Assembly: GCA_946965045.2 (NCBI GenBank)
Contig: OX337241.1
Location: 2,475,744 to 2,539,743 of the forward strand
Direction of reading: 5' to 3'
Length of the DNA stretch: 64,000 nt
Source: Epithemia pelagica
Lineage: Eukaryota > Bacillariophyta > Bacillariophyceae > Surirellales > Surirellaceae
A model generated the notes under the pieces. It had not been told where the DNA came from. It did not search any database and was given only the letters and a program-made list of their open reading frames with translations. Positions 52,401 to 60,635 of this stretch are shown here, piece by piece. The position numbers were made by a program, and so were the translations under genes. The first letter of the stretch is position 1. Each line of letters starts with the position of its first letter.

Positions 52401-53552
52401 CATGGCTTTGACTATGATTCGGTTTCCAAAACAATCCTTTTCTGTAACCAAGATGTGGGAACAATCTTTTCAACTCTAGGTACCATCGGGACGGCCACTT
52501 CTTTGTTTACTGCGGATGGAAATGCATGCATGATTGATGAAACGTCTGATCCAGATTTCACCTTCATGTACTATGGCGTGCAAAATTTGGAATTGTTCTT
52601 TCGACGAACAATTGACAAAATATTTGGAACAAGCCGCGTGCAACAAATTGGGTCTGACTTTGCTGGACAATCTGGTTTTGTTGCGGTAACGGCAATGAAT
52701 CCTTCCAATGAGGCACAATTTGCAATTGGATTAACCAACAATCGTATTGCCTTGACGGTGGACCGTGGAGAGTCTTTCACGGAAACCACATTGGTTTTCT
52801 CTGATGGCGACATTGAGGCCATGGCATGGAGTGACGATGGTGCCGTGCTTTATGTTTCTAATAGTGCTCAAGGTGTACTACAATGCACAAACTCGGATGG
52901 TGGACTAACTTGTTCGTCGTCTTCATCGACAATTCCTGAAGGAACTGTGGGCCGCATGCTTGTCAATCCAACCAACAACAACGTCGTCTATGTTGCGACG
53001 AAAAGTGAAAACGTAGATTTTGCTGGTTTGAGCAACACTCGCATCTACCGATCGGACGACGGTGCAATCACATGGAGGGATATCACAGTGAGCGGAAGTT
53101 TGGTCGAGTCCGCCAACAATGGTGGTGCCTTGGCGTACATCATTGGTAATGAGACCGACGGTGCCGACACCATTGCTGTAGGTACCTCCAATGGTGTTTT
53201 TATCCCCGGAGAAGAAGGAGAAGGTGTTTCATGGGTGAGACTAACCACAGGACTTCCTTCCGGTGTTCCGGTTACTGCCATGAAGTACGAACCTGTTGAT
53301 GATCGTCTCATTCTTTCCACCCTTGGGCGAGGGCTGTGGTTTGTGGATGCAGCCAGCGCAATCGTAACCGGTACGACCCCCTCCGCCACTCCACCCGAAG
53401 AAGTGGCGGGTGACGTGGATGGTGCCCAAATAGTCAAGACCGTACAAAAGTTTATACAATCAAGGCAAGATCAATCGCCAACAATACCACCAGAAGACTC
53501 TGACACTGAATACCTGGATGAAAGTATAACGCAGGACAACAATCGGGACTAA
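49443..53552 (+). CDS. secreted protein with Lys-Gly tract, Pro-Thr linker, 13-residue repeats and Asp-box beta-propeller
   Basis: 1369 codons from ATG 49443 to TAA 53550; the frame is open a few codons upstream but without ATG. Signal peptide: LFVWSLLLLLPWSHA (about 16-31). An Asp/His/Tyr-rich, possibly metal-binding stretch follows (about 115-170), then a KGKGMGMGKG tract (about 265-290), a Pro/Thr/Ser linker to about 409, and eight 13-residue repeats (410-513). From about 530 to 1325 is a propeller with Asp-box (SxDxGxxW) blades: GIWRSSDRGVSW, GVYTSNDGGDTW, ISYSDDNGGNW and IYRSDDGAITW; such folds occur in sialidases and VPS10/BNR proteins. No sialidase catalytic set was recognised. It is probably an extracellular or cell-wall protein; Lys-rich and Pro-Thr regions are common in diatom surface proteins. 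A truncated copy lies at 33756. Confidence 0.85.
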   Translation: MKETTTMTAPRPWQGGLFVWSLLLLLPWSHAVDPQSHGLPLVDAVPDEATTTNDKDINNNRPHPHTNAVQATVRRILSRQRHLPGDSQKKTKEMKNYYYYYMNNGKGKGKSKGDDDDVDDHYFDYHSKDYDDYYHHKLQDDDDDYYHLYDDDHYYYDDDHHYKSSSGKGKKKKINSPSLFSSKGGAPVYTWKPTMPPLDMNFTMDDDMTGNFTHDPPLPVSKGKGFSSVSFQFTGKMGKKQKKPSSSSSGDSSKKHFRDYHFDLTKGKGKEKGMGMGKGMGMGKGKGMGKGKGKGVIVTAKPSVSPFFNTPAPNEDAPSQSPTNSSAPSFTPAPSTEETPEPSPPPPTSPPTANPTRTTVPTSIPTTTQPTAFPTFPSATLTPSPTTSPPTGNPSGTIGPSATLTPTPSNTDLSPSNAPSEANTDLSPSNAPSEANTDLSPSNAPSEANTDLSPSNAPSEANTDLSPSNAPSEANTDLSPSNAPSEANTDLSPSNAPSDANTDLSPSNAPSEPNADAPTPAPLTATFQSANTFPAFDGQTANLGQEGDPATSVSLANFEGSNAVCGAIQSVLTHPTDVTICFAGGTNGGVWRTTGCTDAFPIWEPLTDEEEVQSIGGMAYDEDASPLLSTILVGLGTRSSFLRGGGPGVGLLYTTNALDAQPTWTLLDNGGTFRNNGIKFNDVYVRGDLMLASAYDDNTPNPFSCGDRGIWRSSDRGVSWFLVLEGTSRALAADPNDENRFYAVIADDICQASFFGVYTSNDGGDTWTITSDENVQHLASGFELNNAKLSVSSDGSRVWAAVLQNGRNATISYSDDNGGNWTLMDQIRIPGSNDTANDGLNPREKPGSRGAIHFSLLANPDNNNEVYVGGDRQERSDDGFFPLTPNFIGATDFNGALYRGDASVEATGDTPSPQWEHMTHSDDINEIPGGGTARFSAPHADSRSMMLRADNVLLEGNDGGIVIRTSPQDKTGDWFGKCGNLETFEVHGFDYDSVSKTILFCNQDVGTIFSTLGTIGTATSLFTADGNACMIDETSDPDFTFMYYGVQNLELFFRRTIDKIFGTSRVQQIGSDFAGQSGFVAVTAMNPSNEAQFAIGLTNNRIALTVDRGESFTETTLVFSDGDIEAMAWSDDGAVLYVSNSAQGVLQCTNSDGGLTCSSSSSTIPEGTVGRMLVNPTNNNVVYVATKSENVDFAGLSNTRIYRSDDGAITWRDITVSGSLVESANNGGALAYIIGNETDGADTIAVGTSNGVFIPGEEGEGVSWVRLTTGLPSGVPVTAMKYEPVDDRLILSTLGRGLWFVDAASAIVTGTTPSATPPEEVAGDVDGAQIVKTVQKFIQSRQDQSPTIPPEDSDTEYLDESITQDNNRD
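50670..50981 (+). repeat. coding minisatellite, eight 39-bp units
   Basis: Eight tandem copies encoding NTDLSPSNAPSEA, the seventh with Asp-Ala and the last with Glu-Pro at the end. The units are nearly identical at DNA level, so recently amplified. The homology with copy 1 of the duplication stops in the first unit. Confidence 0.95.
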
Positions 53553-54321
53553 AGTTTCCATGATTGTTGAGGACCAATGACAAACGTGTGTGTCACAACA
53601 TATATACCATCCAATACCAAGAACGAAATTCAAAATCGCATACTACAATAGGGGGTGGCGAATGGGTCCGCCGATACTACACATTTCATGTCCATTGTAA
53701 AGATTACTTTTATACATCCAAGTGTTTCGCATCTTTCTAAGCTTGTAAATTATTCTTCTGTAAGGATGCTTACTAACAATAAAAATGTTCTTTCCTACAA
53801 GTCCATGCCAACATAGTCAATGTTAACAAGGTGCTCGTTCGAAGTTCATGAGTACTTCGAGACGCCACTGATTCTTGTGGTTCTGTTCATGGTTCCAAAT
53901 TCCAAATAGTGGTCGGGGGTTTCGGACTTTTTTTTCACGTGTCAACATCATAAAGGGTCAGTCCGACCATGACCAAGCCCACGCACTCTGCGCTCTGCAG
54001 GAACGACGCGAACTTTTAGATACGAATCATGCGAGAAAGCAGATCCTGATACACGTATGCATTGTCACACGCAGAGGCTCATGCATGTGTATGATGTGTC
54101 CTTTCCTCGTGCTTCTGCTTCTGCAAACTTCGCTGATGAATGAAAAATGGAACAGGTAGCTTAGGTACTACTTCTACCATGAATCAATATCTTTGGTCTC
54201 TACTCCTAGAGGCAGGCAAGTAGAGTGACTATATTGGTGCGACTGTGTTTCCACCTGTTGAAGATGCCACAGGGTTCTCCTCACTACACGACCGGTAGTT
54301 GAAGTGGTAGCGCTCTGTTTG
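53553..54321. other. intergenic, no gene seen
   Basis: 768 bp between two convergent genes; AT-rich near 53600-53800 with several possible polyadenylation signals (AATAAA-like AACAATAAAAATG near 53774). No coding frame of note. Confidence 0.5.
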
Positions 54322-56679
54322 CTAGGAAACTGGAATAAATTCGTCTTGCAAGCGGGTGCCAATGGATGACGACGACGACGATAGGACGGAAGGGAGCCAC
54401 TGTTGACGCAAGGTCATTGGATCGTCCTCCCACAAGAGATTCTCCAAGAGCTCTTGGACTTCATTACTTGCTCCTTTGGTGTCATCCTGATTATGATACA
54501 AGATACAGGCATCATCCATGGACAACAGGTCGTGCCATTCTTCCACTGCCAAAACAGAAAGCAGCGGATCGATATGACAGTAGTCTTCTCCGATACACTC
54601 CTCCTCGTGGTCTTCTTCTTCTTCTCTCCCCAAAGAAGGGTTGGTTTGACACTCGAGTGTTGATTCGCAAAACGAATGGGCGACACAAACAACCCGGTTG
54701 GTATCGTCTGGAAATGGTCTGCGAGTCATGCCGTCGAGACATTCCATCCCCGGAGAGTCGTGAGCATCCGTCCACAAGAGCATCCCGGGAGAGTCCTCCT
54801 CCTGTGGTGGTCGCTCCGTGTTGACACAAAGCGGACTCAAACTCACCCAATGCATCCAATCACCACGATATCGAGCAATGCTTATTGGTTCCTCTTCCTG
54901 GAATGAGGACAAACGAGAATCCTCCTCGAGGAGTCGGTCACACAGGGGCCACTCTTCTTCGTCGTTTTCTTCTTCTTCGTTGTCATATTCGCCATGGTCA
55001 TCATGGTCGTTTTCGATCCATGCCTCCAACACCAGTGCAGCTTCTTCTTCTTCTCCGTGGTGATGTTCTGGTCCGGCGGCTGCACACGCCACCAAGAGGT
55101 GGGCTTCGTGTTGTTGCTCCACCACCACGGCGCCCTCCTGATCCATATCATTCCAGTCACATACAATCTCGTTGGAGGTCTCTCGTGTACACACAACAAC
55201 ATTGTCATGGTCGTCCTCATTGGGATCATTGTTGTTGCTGTTGTATGGCAGGACGACGACATCCAGGACGACCATGGCGGCTGGAGCATGAACACTGTCA
55301 CAGATCAACCACAAGCTGCCCCAGTCCGGTTCGTGACATCCGACCGATTGGACACCCCATGACACGACATGAAAGGTGGTCCGGATCATGCTGTGGTGGT
55401 CGTTATTGTCATCGTGGGGTTCATCGGCAACCAGAATGTCGCGATCGTACGCCGTATACTCGTACCACCATTCGTCGTCGAATGGTTCGTCGTTGACGTT
55501 GTCATTGTGGTTGGGTCCACTCCGGGTGTTGGTAGTGGTGTCGCTGCCGCTTGTGGTGGTTGTGGTTGGATTGGTCCGAGTCGGAAGGACGACGACCACT
55601 AACACACTCACGCCCACACTCACCACCACGACTACTAGTAGAAACAGGGCCACGACCAAACTCCACTGGGTCGAATTCCAATGTCGTTTGGAAGCAGGAT
55701 GTGCTGCTGGTTGTGGTGGTTCTTGTTCTTGGGAGTGTTTGGACGACGACGAGGATGCTTCTTCCACGTCATTTTGGTTCGTAGGATTCGGCGGTTTGAG
55801 GAGGCGCGTGACGTGCGCCGTGGGAATCGTGTCGTGATTCGAGGATGATGATGACGACGACGACGATGAGGTGAAGGACTGCGAGATTGTAGTGTTGTGC
55901 TGGTTGTGGTTGTTGTGGTTCGGTTCGTGGTTATTGTCTGGAACCAAATAGGCTGTCACGAGAATCTCATCGTCGTGGTCGTTTTCGGGAAAGGACGAGG
56001 ACGATCGAACCGTTCCACCTGTACGGGCCGTAGACGACGAGGATCGAAAGGTTGGAGTCTCTGGATCATGGTCCGAATGACGACGACGAGAATGAGACGA
56101 TATATTACTTGGGGATGGTCCTCCTTCTGCAAAGGCACCGGGTTGCGATACTGCACGCAAGGGCGACGATCGGGTCAAGGAAGCCAGAGGCACGGCTATA
56201 TCGGCCGCATCGACAGTGGCTTGTCCAGTGTCTTCTTCTTTTTGTGGTTTGGACATACCATGTTGTTGTTGTTGTTGTTGTTTCTTGGAATGGTGATGCG
56301 GTTTCCGTTTCTCCTTTTTTGGTGGTTTGGACCAATCCTGTTCATGTTCTTGTTCTCGTTCTTGTTGATGGTGGTGTTCATGTTCTTGTTCATGTTGTTG
56401 TTGTTGTTTCTTGGAATGGTGATTGGATTTCGATGGCTTCTTGGTCTTCTTTTTCTTTGTCTTGGTCTGTTTTGTGGGGGTGGTCGCACCATCAACCGTT
56501 GTCGCAGTCGTTGCTGTTGCTATTGTTGTTCTTGGAATGTCTGGCAGGCTATTCTTATTGGTGGTGATGAGTTTGGTGGTCTTGATTGGTGTGGGTGACG
56601 ACGACGACGACGACGACGACGACTGTTCGTCGGTTGGTGTCATTCTACGTTTCTCATTTTTGGTATTGGAGAGGACCAT
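54322..56679 (-). CDS. single-pass membrane protein, paralogous family member A
   Basis: 785 codons from ATG 56679 to TAA 54322; the frame extends upstream without ATG. The N-terminal ~330 residues are low complexity (Lys/Gln/His-rich, Ser runs) with three family motifs: SLTRSSPLRAVSQPGAF, DEILVTAYLV and IPTAHVTRLLKP. One membrane helix follows at about 339-366, then an acidic linker and an ectodomain of about 390 residues with FHVVSWGVQSVGC, CTRETSNEIVCDW, RYRGDWMHWVSLSPLC, GMTRRPFPDD, CVAHSFCESTLEC and CIGEDYCHID. No signal peptide is seen, so type II topology is likely. Divergent from member B with 942 bp between their ATGs. No known domain is recognised. Confidence 0.8.
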   Translation of the reverse strand: MVLSNTKNEKRRMTPTDEQSSSSSSSSSPTPIKTTKLITTNKNSLPDIPRTTIATATTATTVDGATTPTKQTKTKKKKTKKPSKSNHHSKKQQQQHEQEHEHHHQQEREQEHEQDWSKPPKKEKRKPHHHSKKQQQQQQHGMSKPQKEEDTGQATVDAADIAVPLASLTRSSPLRAVSQPGAFAEGGPSPSNISSHSRRRHSDHDPETPTFRSSSSTARTGGTVRSSSSFPENDHDDEILVTAYLVPDNNHEPNHNNHNQHNTTISQSFTSSSSSSSSSSNHDTIPTAHVTRLLKPPNPTNQNDVEEASSSSSKHSQEQEPPQPAAHPASKRHWNSTQWSLVVALFLLVVVVVSVGVSVLVVVVLPTRTNPTTTTTSGSDTTTNTRSGPNHNDNVNDEPFDDEWWYEYTAYDRDILVADEPHDDNNDHHSMIRTTFHVVSWGVQSVGCHEPDWGSLWLICDSVHAPAAMVVLDVVVLPYNSNNNDPNEDDHDNVVVCTRETSNEIVCDWNDMDQEGAVVVEQQHEAHLLVACAAAGPEHHHGEEEEAALVLEAWIENDHDDHGEYDNEEEENDEEEWPLCDRLLEEDSRLSSFQEEEPISIARYRGDWMHWVSLSPLCVNTERPPQEEDSPGMLLWTDAHDSPGMECLDGMTRRPFPDDTNRVVCVAHSFCESTLECQTNPSLGREEEEDHEEECIGEDYCHIDPLLSVLAVEEWHDLLSMDDACILYHNQDDTKGASNEVQELLENLLWEDDPMTLRQQWLPSVLSSSSSSIGTRLQDEFIPVS

Positions 56680-57621
56680 TATGATTTGCGGAACCAACGA
56701 ATGCGGATTTCGTCTCTCTCTCTCTCGCTCCAGATTATTTTTGGTTAATATTGTTGTTGTTGCTTCTGTTGTTGTGCGGGTTTCATGCGGCAGGGGAACA
56801 ACACACACACTCTCTTTGGAATGCGAGGACAATGAAGAAAAAGAGGAACCACACTGGAAATGAGGATGATGGTATGATGCTGGTGGTTCAATGGCATGAT
56901 GCGTGTGTGTTCGCTTGGGGACTTTTTACGCGCAGAGCGCAGACGGTCCCCCATGCCAGTTCCGAATCCAGTGTCCCCACCAAAACTCCCACATTTTTCG
57001 ACTATTGCCCCCTTTGACTGGATGGTTTGTGGATGCGCCCCTTACGCGCCTGTCGGCATGTCCGAACCAAGGACGTTCTAAAAAAGTCGCAAACGACACC
57101 CGTCAATCGTGTCGAATTGTCGCACCTGCCAAACGTGGAACAAACTTCAGCGACTACTACTGTATGGGGTGGGAACGAGCCACTACGAGAGAATCAAGGG
57201 GACAATCCTTCATCAACTATCTCCTTTGGACCGCTGAGAAGTACGATCTTCGGAAGTCGAGACTCGGGAAAAGCACGAGTAGTCGAGGCACAGGCACCGC
57301 AACGGCAAACCCCCAAAAGCATCATCATAAGAGAGACTCACAGCGAACAAGGAACTACCAAAATATAGAATATAGAGTCTCTCTCTTGCAACAGCGAGAG
57401 ACCCATTCTAGTGTGCTCTCCCCGATTTCCTCTCGCCGTCTCTCTCTTTCTCTCGCATCTAGAGAGAGCGACACTCCTCGAATCGGTGATCCTTCCAAGG
57501 CTCTCTCTACTACGCAACAACACGCAACACACCAACAGCACGTACTGCGCCGTTGGAATATAAGTAGTACCTCGATTGGTGGTGTGCCTCTGATCCGTGT
57601 TTTGTCACCATTCTAAAAAAT
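56680..57621. other. divergent promoter region between members A and B
   Basis: 942 bp between head-to-head genes; it should contain both promoters. It shows CT/GA-rich runs (56709-56734, 57430-57470). Short frames here do not look coding. Confidence 0.5.
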
Positions 57622-59901
57622 ATGGCTCTTGCAGACACCACCAAGAAGGCAGATCCAAACAGCAACAACAACCACAGCAGGATGGATCCTTTGTCGTCGT
57701 CCTTATCCTTTGAGGATGCCACGAATGGACCCTCCTCCCACAACCTCAAAACGAGTTCTGCGTCGGATAACGAGGAGGAGGAAGCAGGAGAGTCCCACCA
57801 CACTCGAAACAAACGGTCCGCAGACCAAGGACGAACCAAACGCCACTCCTCCCAGTCTCCTTTGGAGCCATCCACTACAACCAAGAGCAACAATACCAAC
57901 GACTCTTTGCCCACACCGATCGAGAAAAGTAAGTCTCCTTCTTCTTCTTCTTCTTCTTCTTCTTCTTCTTCTTCTTCTTCTTCTTCTTCTTCTTCTTCTT
58001 CTTCTTCTTCTTCTTCTCCTTCTTCCAAACGGCAACGACGACAACAACGCCACAACAACAACAACAACACGGATCCAACCAACAACAACGACAGTACAGA
58101 CACTAGAACAAAACAACCACAACAAAATGACAGGGAACAAGTCACTGCTACGGATGTGCCAGTGGCTCCTGTCGCGTCCTTGACCCGATCGGCTCCCCTA
58201 CGGGCTTTGTCACAACCGGGTGCCTTTGCGCAACCCGGCTTGTTGTCGTCCTCCTTGTCATTGCAGCAACCACCATTGGAGACGATGGAGAGGGACCCTC
58301 CTTCTACTGCCACCACTCCTTCTTCTAGGGATGCCGAATCGCAGGCAACCATGTCGTCACAACAACCACCACCGAATGACGAAATTTTGGTCACGGCCTA
58401 TTTGGTGGAGGAGGAGGACCACCAGAACCAGAACAACAATACTACTAGCACCAACACTACCATTCCGACGGCTCAAGTGACTCGCCTGGTCAAACCAACG
58501 AACCAAGAACAACAACGACAAGACGAGGAGGAGGAGGATGTCGAGCAACCAACCCCACCCCCAAATGTTTCAACGCCCAATGAGGAGGAGGATGCATCGT
58601 CGCTGGCCAAACAGAGTCACAACCGTAGTAGGACGACGACCACACGATGGTTGTTGCTGGCCATTGTGGCTGCGGTATTGATTGTCGTGAGTGTGGGTGT
58701 CAGTGTGATTGTTGTCGTCCTGACACAAGGTGGCAGCAACACTGCCACCAACTTGGCCGGCGAAGACGAAGAGGGCAGTCAAGATGAAGAAGAAGACGAT
58801 GGGGAGGAAGAGGACGATTCCGAACCAGTACCACCACCATTGGATGCCTTTGATCGAACGCTCTTGGAGGCGCAAGATCGCATCATGTTTCATGTCGTGC
58901 ATTGGGGTGTCCATTCCATGGGATGCGAAGATGCTACAACAGACACTACGAATGGAGTAGTGTTGGAATGGTCCCCCTTGCATTTGGTCTGTGACAGTTC
59001 CACGGCCGCATTGGCCGTGTTGGATATCTGGTCGTCCGCCGACACTACGAATAACGTCGACGAGAGGATTGCCTGTACCCGAGAATCGTCGCATCAAGTC
59101 ACGTGTGAGTGGACTAGCGATCCACCCGCATTGGAACAAACCGTCTACCTTTTGGTAGCCTGTGGGGGCAGTGATCCGGCGGAACCTCCTCCGTTTGTGG
59201 GGGCCATTGATGATATGTTTTCCGCACTCGTCTTGGAAGCCTGGCTCGAAGGGACGGATGCTTTGGATCCACCGACAAACACTATGGATGGTCCCTTATG
59301 TGGACGACCCGTGGGACCATCCCTGCCCAATAATAGTGGTAGCGGTGGTGGTGGCGGTGGCAATGTAGTGACGCGCTATCGTGGCGATTGGTTGCATTGG
59401 GTCACGCTCAGTCCAGTTTGTGCTTCCGGCATTGTCGTGGAACCCGAGGACTTTCCCCTCTTGTTATTGACACACGCTCCCCAGAATCCTTCGGTACCCA
59501 TGGTCCAATGTGCCACTGGCTTGACACGCCGGCCCTTTTCGGAGGACCGGGATGGATTGGTGGTGTGTGTTTCTCATGACTCGTGTGAAACAACCGTAGC
59601 ATGTCGTCCCACTGGAGAAGAGAATTGTGTCGGACAAGATGTCTGTCCACTGCAACCCTTGGAATCGGTCGTGGCGGTCCAAGATTGGGTTACCCTGCTC
59701 GACGTGTCACCCAGTCTCCAAGCCTTGATCCTGTCCGCCTGTCACTTGGATACAAAGGAGGAGAATGAACCCATTCGTCTGCCATTGGAGACATTGTGGC
59801 TGGAAGACAATTCGGAAGCCTTGCGTCAATTGTGGCTTCCCTTGGTGTCCGCGGCACCATCCGTGATTGCCGATCGATTGGAACAAGAATTTCTCGTGTA
59901 A
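57622..59901 (+). CDS. single-pass membrane protein, paralogous family member B
   Basis: 759 codons from ATG 57622 to TAA 59899. Layout as in member A: Ser/Thr/Asn-rich N-terminus with a long poly-Ser run coded by a TTC/TCT microsatellite, basic KRQRRQQ, family motifs SLTRSAPLRALSQPGAF, DEILVTAYLV and IPTAQVTRLVKP, a membrane helix at about 343-368 (LLLAIVAAVLIVVSVGVSV), an acidic stretch, then the ectodomain with FHVVHWGVHSMGC, CTRESSHQVTCEW, RYRGDWLHWVTLSPVC, GLTRRPFSED, CVSHDSCETTVAC and CVGQDVC. The Cys positions match A closely. Its 3' flank resembles that of member C, marking the B-C-D tandem series. Function unknown; a surface or vesicle-membrane protein is inferred. Confidence 0.82.
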   Translation: MALADTTKKADPNSNNNHSRMDPLSSSLSFEDATNGPSSHNLKTSSASDNEEEEAGESHHTRNKRSADQGRTKRHSSQSPLEPSTTTKSNNTNDSLPTPIEKSKSPSSSSSSSSSSSSSSSSSSSSSSSSSSPSSKRQRRQQRHNNNNNTDPTNNNDSTDTRTKQPQQNDREQVTATDVPVAPVASLTRSAPLRALSQPGAFAQPGLLSSSLSLQQPPLETMERDPPSTATTPSSRDAESQATMSSQQPPPNDEILVTAYLVEEEDHQNQNNNTTSTNTTIPTAQVTRLVKPTNQEQQRQDEEEEDVEQPTPPPNVSTPNEEEDASSLAKQSHNRSRTTTTRWLLLAIVAAVLIVVSVGVSVIVVVLTQGGSNTATNLAGEDEEGSQDEEEDDGEEEDDSEPVPPPLDAFDRTLLEAQDRIMFHVVHWGVHSMGCEDATTDTTNGVVLEWSPLHLVCDSSTAALAVLDIWSSADTTNNVDERIACTRESSHQVTCEWTSDPPALEQTVYLLVACGGSDPAEPPPFVGAIDDMFSALVLEAWLEGTDALDPPTNTMDGPLCGRPVGPSLPNNSGSGGGGGGNVVTRYRGDWLHWVTLSPVCASGIVVEPEDFPLLLLTHAPQNPSVPMVQCATGLTRRPFSEDRDGLVVCVSHDSCETTVACRPTGEENCVGQDVCPLQPLESVVAVQDWVTLLDVSPSLQALILSACHLDTKEENEPIRLPLETLWLEDNSEALRQLWLPLVSAAPSVIADRLEQEFLV
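57939..58017 (+). repeat. TTC/TCT triplet microsatellite within coding sequence
   Basis: 79 bases of uninterrupted TTC repeat, read as serine in member B. It makes long spurious frames on the other strand and phases (poly-Lys/Glu/Arg and poly-Leu). Confidence 0.95.
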
Positions 59902-60635
59902 CAAAAGGGAACACGACATATGGCAGGAGCCTCCGAATCCGACCCTATGCACACCTGTTTTGTGGCACTCTCCCCACACACCGTGCCTTGTATCCCAGTA
60001 CTGGGTGTCGAGGATCCAGACAGGGGCATTGGTGCACAGTCAGTAAGGTCCGCCACGATCGGCTGCACCACACAACAAGGCCGTCCCAACACCCCAAACA
60101 CTTGCAACAAAGGTTGTGAGAACTAGGTATATACCTTAGAGGTATTACTATCTACACGTATCCATGTGGACAGGCAGACGGACGGAGTCGGTCGCGTTTC
60201 TTGGTGGCCGGGTTGTGGTCGCTGTTATCGCGGCATGCGGTTTTGTGCTTCTCGGTGTAAAACCCAGAACAGCAATAATACTTAATAAATAATATCAAGG
60301 CATAATCCATAGATTGTCGTTAAATTCTTGTTGGGCGTTTTGCCCGGTCTCATTGGGCCATTCCAGCAGCAACAACAAAACGCGCAATCACTGGCCCGAG
60401 CGTCGAAAAAAAAAAAAGATTTGCAATACAACAACACACACCAAGATAGAGCAGAAGCCTTTCCGTCCATTGTTTCTGGAGGGACAGGAAGAGAGAGAGA
60501 GTGCCTTAGTTTGTGACCTTGTTTTGGAATTGAAACCATCCTCGTCCGTCTACTTGGAACCTCTGGACAGTCCCTCGACAGTGCTCCTCTCTGGAATCAC
60601 TTCTTTTGTCTTCTAGAGCCAACAGTCTCGTTTTC
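59902..60635. other. intergenic between members B and C
   Basis: Holds the 3' flank of B, partly repeated after C at about 63294, and the duplicated upstream block 60169-60635. A run of 12 A lies near 60406-60417. No gene. Confidence 0.55.
60169..60635 (+). repeat. upstream block of member C, duplicated before member D
   Basis: Shares blocks with 63459-63889 in the same order: GACAGGCAGACGGA, GTCGCGTTTCTTG, TTGTGGTCGCTGTTAT, TTCTTGTTGGGCGTTTTG and TTGGAACCTCT. It shows that the promoter was copied with the gene. Confidence 0.75.

Noticed and set aside
57510-58394. minus-strand frame with long poly-Glu
   Set aside because: Complement of the poly-Ser microsatellite in member B.
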